DNA of 64,000 nucleotides, taken from positions 62,001 to 126,000 of the forward strand of contig JAWPHD010000003.1 in assembly GCA_037043455.1 (NCBI GenBank), read 5' to 3'. The notes below the pieces were generated by a model. That model had not been told where the DNA came from, made no database searches, and saw only the letters and a list, made by a program, of their open reading frames with translations. The position numbers and the translations under genes are program-made. Source of the DNA: Cyrtodaria siliqua (lineage: Eukaryota; Mollusca; Bivalvia; Adapedonta; Hiatellidae). Positions 57,242-64,000 of the stretch are shown one piece after another (within the stretch, counting starts at the first letter, position 1; each line of letters begins with the position of its first letter).

Positions 57242-57544
57242 ATTCGTAAAGCAGTATCGTTAATAGTACATAATATATTTGTTCTTAGCATTCATATATT
57301 ATAATATTAGAAAACAGAAAGAAACACCCATGTTTATTGTGTAATTATGTTCAACATATAAAACCGTAATTGTTGTAAGAGAATTTTTTTGAAGCTGTTT
57401 TTGTTTTCTTCATATTTTCAAACTTTTGAACCGAATATCAGTCGAATGTTATTTTCTGTTTGTATTAGTTTCATTGCCATCTAAAAAGAAAAACAGTGAG
57501 GAAAATAATCAATACGATGCCCATAAAAAGTGTGCCTTTATTTA

Positions 57545-57905
57545 TTATATTGAAAAGTAAACACGAACAAGAAATGTAGCAAAGACAATAGTCAACCAAA
57601 ACCACGAGTAGAAACAAACAACAATTACAATGCTATAATAAAGGCACTCTATGACATCACAAACATAAACGGGTTGATAATAGTGCTACCGCCTTGGAAC
57701 GGTCAGTGGCAATAAGGGCCATTTGGGGTTCTTGGGTGCACCAAACCTCACCCTTACCCTATTGTAATCCCAATAAAACGGAACAATGTAAATAAAGATA
57801 TCACCGCCGGGTTATATTCTCTAACAAACAATGCAGAATTAATAGGCAACAAAAGTATAACACATAAATGATCAAGCATATATGAATATAAAAACAAAAT
57901 CCCTG
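57545..57905 (-). repeat. Repeat F2, long copy, minus strand
   Basis: AAAAGTAAACACGAACAAGA to TATAACACATAAATGATC with GCCTTGGAACGGTCAGTGGC, GGTGCACCAAACCTCACCC. Gene A sequence on both sides (to 9290 and from 9293) is contiguous, so this ~360-bp copy is a B-only insertion. Confidence 0.8.
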
Positions 57906-58307
57906 GTTATTAATTAAAAGTTTGACACTCATGAAAGCGTTTTAAACGTATCTATGTCTTTAATCGAATATGGTTTGTAAGAATCACATGAAAAGCCCAA
58001 GCTGTACGAAAGTTTATTGCAAATGACGAGTTTGGAAACCTATTAAAAACATGATGAATACGTGTGCTCATTAAGCAAAGTGTTGAGTATATTTAAGATA
58101 CATATTTGCGATGCCCAACAACATACTTCAGGACGAGTATCACATTTTTCTGAAAGTAAAATTGAAAAGTGTGCATGCTGCTTAAATTATAATACAATAA
58201 TTCCGAAATAATGGTAACTTCTCTCGAGTATGATACATATTATTCCTCTAACATTATAGGCACCAGATTAAGCAGAAGTATTTGGCAAGTGAGAGAAACA
58301 GAGACCT

Positions 58308-58500
58308 ATGAAAAAAGTAAGAAAGGAGAAATATGAAAATCGTCGAACACGTTAAATACAAACAATTAGGCAGTCCAGGTTTGATTGAGACTGTTAATGA
58401 ACGGTAGAGAAAAGTGCTTGCTACCGTTCACGCTCTCTAGCATCGGGTTGAGCGAAACTCAATAGAGCAGAACTCATCAATAGTACAAAAAAATAAGCTA
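58308..58500 (+). repeat. Repeat S2, copy 3
   Basis: AAGTAAGAAAGGAGAAATAT, GCAGTCCAGGTTTGATTGAG, stem TGAACGGTAG (58398) / CTACCGTTCA (58421), ATCGGGTTGAGCGAAACTC. The 10-bp stem is perfect although its sequence differs from copy 1. Confidence 0.8.
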
Positions 58501-58764
58501 TGAATCGAATACATTTCGTTTGATCTGTTTGATTTAAAATAATGCATTTTTGGCTAATTGAATGATTTGAAAATGCTAACTGACAATATGCTTACTCAAT
58601 CTGTTAAACATTGTTGGCAACGCGTTATAACACGAGGATGTGAGGAAAGTTTAATGTGTAATAGTTATATGGCTAAAGGTCGTAGTTAAGTAATTTGTAA
58701 CGGAACAAATAACACCAATAATGGTCTTCAAACTACATACCCTTTATTTAATCGCTTTTTTTTT

Positions 58765-58990
58765 TGTAGGCGTGCACCCTAGAACCTGGTTTAAACCCCA
58801 AGCGGCATGTTTTGCCACTGATCGTTCCAAGGCGGTAGCCCAATTGTCAACCCGTTTGTGTTTGTGATGTCTTATTTGGCCTTTTATTCATCTTTAAAGT
58901 TTTTCTTTGTTTCTGTGTGTGTTTGTTGTCGTCCTTGAATGCTACTTTTCGTGTTCGATTTTTATATCTAATTTTATCTGTAACTTCATG
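58765..58990 (+). repeat. Repeat F2
   Basis: GCGTGCACCCTAGAACCTGG, TTTTGCCACTGATCGTTCCA, AGCCCAATTGTCAACCCG, GTCGTCCTTGAATGCTAC. Confidence 0.8.
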
Positions 58991-59089
58991 TTCACCAACT
59001 CGTGGCGAAATCAGGTGTTTAGGCGAGCACATTTAATGTAGGACATCATTTACTATATAGACATTGAGCAGTATAATAGTAACTCTCGT

Positions 59090-61119
59090 ATACATGTATC
59101 AATCAACTCTCGTATACATGTACAGTCAACTCTCGTATGCATGTATCAATCAACTCTCGTATGCATGTACAGTCAACTCTCGTATGCATGTATCAATCAA
59201 CTCTCGTATGCATGTACAGTCAACTCTCGTATATATGTATCTATCAACTCTCGTATACATGTACAGTCAACTCTGGTATGCATGTATAAATCAACTCTCG
59301 TATACATGTATTAATCAACTCTCGTATACATGTACAGTCAACTCTCGTATACATGTACATGTACAGTCAACTCTCGTATGCATGTATCAATCAACTCTCG
59401 TATGCATGTACAGTCAACTCTCGTATGCATGTATCGATCAACTCTCGTATGCATGTACAGTCAACTCTCGTATACATGTATCAATCAACTCTCGTATACA
59501 TGTACAGTCAACTCTCGTATACATGTACAGTCAACTGTCGTGTACATGTACATTCAACTCTCGTGTACATGTACAGTCAACTCTCGTGTACATGTACAGT
59601 CAACTATCGTGTACATGTACATTCAACTCTCGTATACATGTATCAATCGACTCTCGTATACATGAACAGTCAACTCTCGTATACATGTACAGTCAACTCT
59701 CGTATACATGTATCAATCAACTCTCGTATACATGTACAGTCAACTCTCGTATGCATGTATCAATCAACTCTCGTATGCATGTACAGTCAACTCTCGTATA
59801 CATGTACAGTCAACTCTCGTATACATGTATCAATCAACTCTCGTATACATGTACAGTCAACTCTCGTATGCATGTATCAATCAACTCTCGTATGCATGTA
59901 CAGTCAACTCTCGTATGCATGTATCAATTAACTCTCGTATGCATGTACAGTCAACTCTCGTATGCATGTATCAATCAACTCTCGTATACATGTACAGTCA
60001 ACTGTCGTATACATGTACATTCAACACTCGTATACATGTATTAATCAACTCTCGTATACATGTACAGTCAACTCTCGTATGCATGTATCAATCAACTCTC
60101 GTATGCATGTATCAATCAACTCTCGTATGTACAGTCAACTCTCGTATGCATATATCAATCAACTATCGTATGCATGTACAGTCAACTCTCGTATACATGT
60201 ATCAATCAACTCTCGTATACATGTACAGTCAACTCTCGTATACATGTACAACTCTCGTATACATGTACAGTCAACTCTCGTATACATGTATCAATCAACC
60301 TTCGTATACATGCACAGTCAACTCTCGTATACATGCACAGTCAACTCTCCTATACATGTATCAATCAACTCTCGTATACATGTACATTCAACTCTCGTAT
60401 GCATGTATCAATCAACTCTCGTATGCATGTACAGTCAACTCTCGTATGCATGTACAGTTAACTTTCGTATGCATGTATCAATCAACTCTCGTATGCATGT
60501 ATCAATCAACTCTCGTATACATGTACAGTCAACTCTCGTATGCATGTATCAATCAACTCTCGTATGCATGTACTGTCAACTCTCGTATACATGTATCAAT
60601 CAACTCTCGTATACATGTACATTCAACTCTCGTATACATGTATTAATCAACTCTCGTATACATGTACAGTCAACTCTCGTATGCATGTACAGTCCACTCT
60701 CGTATGCATGTACAGTCAACTCTCGTATACCTGTATCAATCAACTCTCGTATACATGTACAGTCAACTCTCGTATACATGTATCAATCAACTCTCGTATA
60801 CATGTATAGTCAACTCTCGTATGCATGTATCAATCAACTCTCGTATGCATGTATCAATCAACTCTCGTATACATGTACAGTCAACTCTCGTATACATGTA
60901 TCAATCAACTCTCGTATACATGCACAGTCAACTCTCGTATACAGGTATCAATCAACTCTCGTATACATGTACAGTCAACTCTCGTATACATGTACAGTCA
61001 ACTCTCATATACATGTATAGTCAACTCTCGTATACATGTATCAATCAACTCTCGTATACATGTACAGTCAACTATCGTATACATGTATCAATCAACTCTC
61101 GTATACATGTATCAATCAA
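59090..61119 (+). repeat. 23/24-bp minisatellite, about 86 units
   Basis: Alternation of TCAACTCTCGTATACATGTA followed by CAG (23 bp) or by TCAA (24 bp), with TATACATG / TATGCATG variants, makes a 47-bp higher-order dimer. Several frames are open over its length (YMYQSTLV, SQLSYTC); these are not genes. Located in gene B's last intron; gene A lacks it. Confidence 0.97.
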
Positions 61120-61550
61120 TTGCTATCTCGAAATTATTGAAACATTATAGAGAACATGATCGAAGCGTTGAAAGATTGAATAATGCATGGCAATTTTTTT
61201 AAAAACAATCTGTTCGGAATGTAGTTCTCTATTTAGGGAATTCAATCTTGAAATTCTATTTTTTTGTTACCAAAGAAAGCCAAAGTGTTTATTTAATTCA
61301 TTAAGTTTGAATGCAAGTGAATATTGGCAAAGTATACCGTTTATTACGGCGTTTTTTATATTGATGGTGGGTGTTCATTTTATACGATAAAAGATGACCG
61401 TTTTCCCTAATAACAATCAATGCATTTCATTTATGCATGGTCGAATAATATTAGTGGTAAGGTTAGTGAAATCAAATTTAATAAATCATAGTTGAGAAAA
61501 GTGAATATATAAACAGATGCAGTTTGTCATTGCCGCTACAAATTACATAC

Positions 61551-61670
61551 CTGTTGCTGTGACTGTTTTATTTGCGTCAGAGTGTATTCTGCTCCTATCT
61601 GCGACACGGCAAAAAGTTGGCTTCCGGCAACAAAACCAAACATTAATAGAAGAACTGTTGCCGCCTGCAT
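61551..61670 (-). CDS. Signal-peptide exon of a putative secreted protein
   Basis: Minus strand ATG at 61670 opens 40 codons ending at CAG|GTATGT, an excellent donor. The product starts MQAATVLLLMFGFVAGSQ, a textbook signal peptide (polar start, hydrophobic core, small residues before a likely cleavage at about 17-21), followed by a polar EYTLTQIKQSQQQ stretch. A TATA-like AATATATGC lies about 40-50 bp upstream (near 61710). The exon lies antisense inside gene B's last intron. Downstream exons, to the left, were not found; the family is unknown. Chance occurrence of the combination cannot be excluded. Confidence 0.42.
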
Positions 61671-62406
61671 AATGATTATTTATTTTACTCCAAACTTTTT
61701 CCAGTATTAATGCATATATTAAATACTAATTCCATGATTACTAGTTAATATAGGGATACTTTTTACAACATATGGTGCTTTGACCACAACATGACATCAT
61801 TACTGCCATCCCAGCCTGTGACTTGTCAGAGTCAGAACGACAAATTACTGGCGTTATAACGCAATGCTATTAATACCATGACTGGTAACTGATTCACATC
61901 AAACTAAATGGACGTGGACATATGTGACCTGTTCCTGGGAAGCTAGTACTATATTAACAGCCTTAGGATATAAACTGTGTGCTTTAATGTCAGCAGAAAC
62001 TTGACATGCAAAGTGTGTGTATTCCTAAAGTTCATAGCCCAGCACATTATGGATGGATTATAAAATGAGTGTGTGCTATGGTACATTTCATTTTATGTCT
62101 GAAACTCGGTTTTAAATCGCATCCGAATGCTAGGTCAAGTAATATGCAATTAAAAGGACTGGAGGCGATCTGGAAGCATTATGAGTGTCAATCCAGATAA
62201 GAATAAAGCCAATGTGCATATACACTAAACGAGGTCCCATGATCCGTACTAGACTCGACTACCTTTTGGTGTATAAATCATTAACATTATTTTATGTGAT
62301 CTTTTTTAAATAACAGCTTTAGATAAATTCTTATGTTGAGATCGAAGTACACTGGTTTAGTTATATGTACACTTTTTAGCAACAAGAAACTCTTTAAAAT
62401 TAATAT

Positions 62407-62440
62407 GTTTAACAACAACAACAACAACAACAATAAAAAC
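62407..62440. repeat. AAC microsatellite
   Basis: (AAC)8 followed by AATAAAAACAG. The surrounding 61680-62500 has no supported coding feature. Confidence 0.85.
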
Positions 62441-62504
62441 AGTCGAGCTTTTGAGTTTTTCAGACAAAACATGTTCTTAAATGATTTCGATAAAGTTTCG
62501 ACAA

Positions 62505-62588
62505 AGTTCTGATCCACATTCGGTTCGAACTGGGATCGATCTCACGAACCATCGTGCCTACCAGTACACTATGTCGCAATCCATGAGA
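62505..62588 (-). repeat. tRNA-like SINE head
   Basis: Minus strand: GACATAGTGTACTGGTAGGC (A-box-like) and GATCGATCCCAGTTCGAACC (two overlapping B-box-like strings). No downstream body recognised. Confidence 0.5.
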
Positions 62589-62979
62589 CTTAAAAGGTAG
62601 AAAGAACGCATAGTTATACATATATAAAACATAGATAAATGTGCATTGATTTGTAGTTAAGGGCTAATCAACACGTACATTTAGAGCCATTTCCAGGTAT
62701 GTAATACAGAGGAATCCGGGATTATACTTTCTTACTCTTACTAACGAATATATTTTCCGCGATTCTTTTAAATGCCCGTTGATAAACGAGAGTACCTCCC
62801 CAACACCCCACCGATATGCCTTATTCTATTTCTGTTACGGGATAACTTATGTGATAACATTATTTTTATAATCCGGCACGATAGAGCATTATTGATGCAG
62901 CACGTAATAATTTGTTTTCTCGTATTTTTAGATTTACTTTCCATGCAGCACCAAACTTAGAGTTTCATACCGGATGCTT

Positions 62980-63095
62980 TATTGTATCCGATTTCACTTT
63001 TATGCATACTATTATCCCAATAAAGCGAGAGAAGGTAAAGAAATCCCTTACATATTTTTTAACAACTTGGCAGAATTATTAGGCAAACTGGTTAG
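62980..63095 (-). repeat. F2 fragment
   Basis: ATTATCCCAATAAAGCGAGA, AAGAAATCCC, CAGAATTATTAGGCAA match the F2 segment at 41946-42030. 63100-63640 is non-coding and aligns in part with gene A 11270-11535. Confidence 0.55.
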
Positions 63096-63702
63096 CATTG
63101 AGAGAATGATTTGGATTTTTTTTTTTTTTTGGAAAGAATAGCCAGTTATAGCTAAGGAAGAGCAAACCTAATATGTCCTTAAACGTTCAGACTGTTACTA
63201 GCGGTGTCGCATCGGTCTAAAAACGCCATGTTGCTGATTCTACCTTTTGTAAACGTATAAGCACGTGTGAAATGGTTACCTGCTTTACAGTTTTCTAGAA
63301 AAACTTTCGCCTGTCATGGTAAAAAAGTAACAGCTGATGCATGTTGCTCGTCATGCGAGTTCAAGGTCACGTGTTATTTGCGTCACATCAGATGACGATC
63401 CACTGGCGGAAACGTTATGAACAAGCTGTCAAATACTTGTGACAGCACAACACCCTTGATGTTTATTCATTTTATCAACACTGTGTTTATAATTTTAATC
63501 TGCTGTACTAAAATCTGAACTCATCGTTACAAGCTAAAATTGTGTACGCTTTGTAATCTTTACGTTTGGTATTTTGACTATTTTCTTTTTTGACATTACT
63601 ACAGTAATGTAATAATTAAAACATATTAAATGACAACTCTCCGTCGGTAGTTTCAGGTTACTTAATCACTATTGTTTCATTGTTTTCGTTTATTTATTTC
63701 AG

Positions 63703-63818
63703 GCGAAGTTGGAGACTGGAAGAATTGGTTTACAGTTGCACAAAGTGAAATGGTTGATGCCTGGCTCAGTGAGAATCTAATGGACACAAACCTTAAATTC
63801 AGATATTCAATCAAATAA
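63703..63818 (+). CDS. Sulfotransferase gene B, last coding exon
   Basis: Acceptor TTATTTATTTCAG; two bases complete Gly, then EVGDWKNWFTVAQSEMVDAW, LSENLMDTNLKFRYSIK and TAA at 63816-63818. Together with the previous exon it forms RKGEVGDWKNWFT, the conserved PAPS-binding C-terminal motif. Apart from the last residues and V/M it equals gene A. The preceding intron is 13,895 bp because of the LINE and the minisatellite. A potential AATAAA overlaps the stop. Confidence 0.94.
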
Positions 63819-64000
63819 AATAACACCCAATGGAATAGGAACAACAGTTACAGTAGAAAAAAAGAATGTTCTTCATAGACATATGCATATGTTTAACACT
63901 GTGTTTCTTGAAAACCTTTAATTATCCGAACCATAACATGTATGTCAAAAGCTGCGTTATATTCATTTTCACGGAACAGTTTGATAAGTAAATATTCCTA

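Noticed and set aside
59064..61202. Long plus-strand frames with YMYQSTLV repeats resembling a repetitive secreted protein
   Set aside because: Produced by the 23/24-bp minisatellite; several frames are equally open and there is no signal peptide.
61187..61390. 67-residue hydrophobic frame after the minisatellite
   Set aside because: AT-rich, no family match or regulatory context.

Overview
This is a eukaryotic, AT-rich, repeat-dominated window, most likely from a bivalve mollusc. That placement rests on the style of the dispersed repeats, on the invertebrate retroelement families (Penelope-like, mariner, DIRS-like, Ty3, an I/Jockey-type LINE with RNase H) and on the host gene family; I could not search a database. 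Introns are split by GT/AG borders and every host coding segment is short (about 80-330 bp). Most long open frames in the window are not genes: they are satellites without stop codons or decayed transposons.

Host genes. Two cytosolic-type sulfotransferase (SULT) genes lie head to tail on the + strand. Gene A enters from the left edge: only its last two coding exons are present (7744-7930 and 13274-13386, stop TAA). Gene B is almost complete: exons at 42975-43087 (PAPS-binding PKSGTHW), 43554-43883 (catalytic His and 3'-phosphate-binding RNPKDVFVSYY), 46709-46809, 49621-49807 and 63703-63818, plus a proposed first coding exon at 37119-37198 whose phase fits and which would give a 308-residue protein. 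Intronic sequence of A and B is alignable in order along nearly the whole left 14 kb and right 17 kb, so this is a tandem duplication of a whole gene, and the two copies act as each other's empty site for dating insertions. A small signal-peptide-encoding exon (61670-61551, - strand) sits inside the last intron of gene B.

Layout. 1-7743: intron of gene A with Penelope-like RT pieces, a 161-bp satellite, structured repeat S1/S2 and a dead mariner. 7744-13386: last two exons of A, separated by minisatellites, a MITE family, two fold-back elements, a LINE tail and a 690-bp ATCT/CCAT microsatellite. 14096-17350: a 26-bp minisatellite of about 125 units. 17418-25498: an old, nested, minus-strand Ty3-type LTR retrotransposon. 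25500-36640: DIRS-like, Penelope-like and LINE remnants, tRNA-type SINEs and satellites. 36881-63818: gene B with its promoter candidate and repeat-filled introns, including a 5.6-kb LINE with a clean target-site duplication (49929-55565) and a 2-kb minisatellite (59090-61119).

Most notable: (1) the tandem SULT duplication with comparative insertion history; (2) repeat family S1/S2, in tandem 279-bp units, whose two hairpins are preserved by compensatory base changes, suggesting selection on RNA structure; (3) the antisense secreted-peptide exon; (4) a zinc-finger/coiled-coil ORF remnant lying between pol and the 3' LTR of the Ty3 element.
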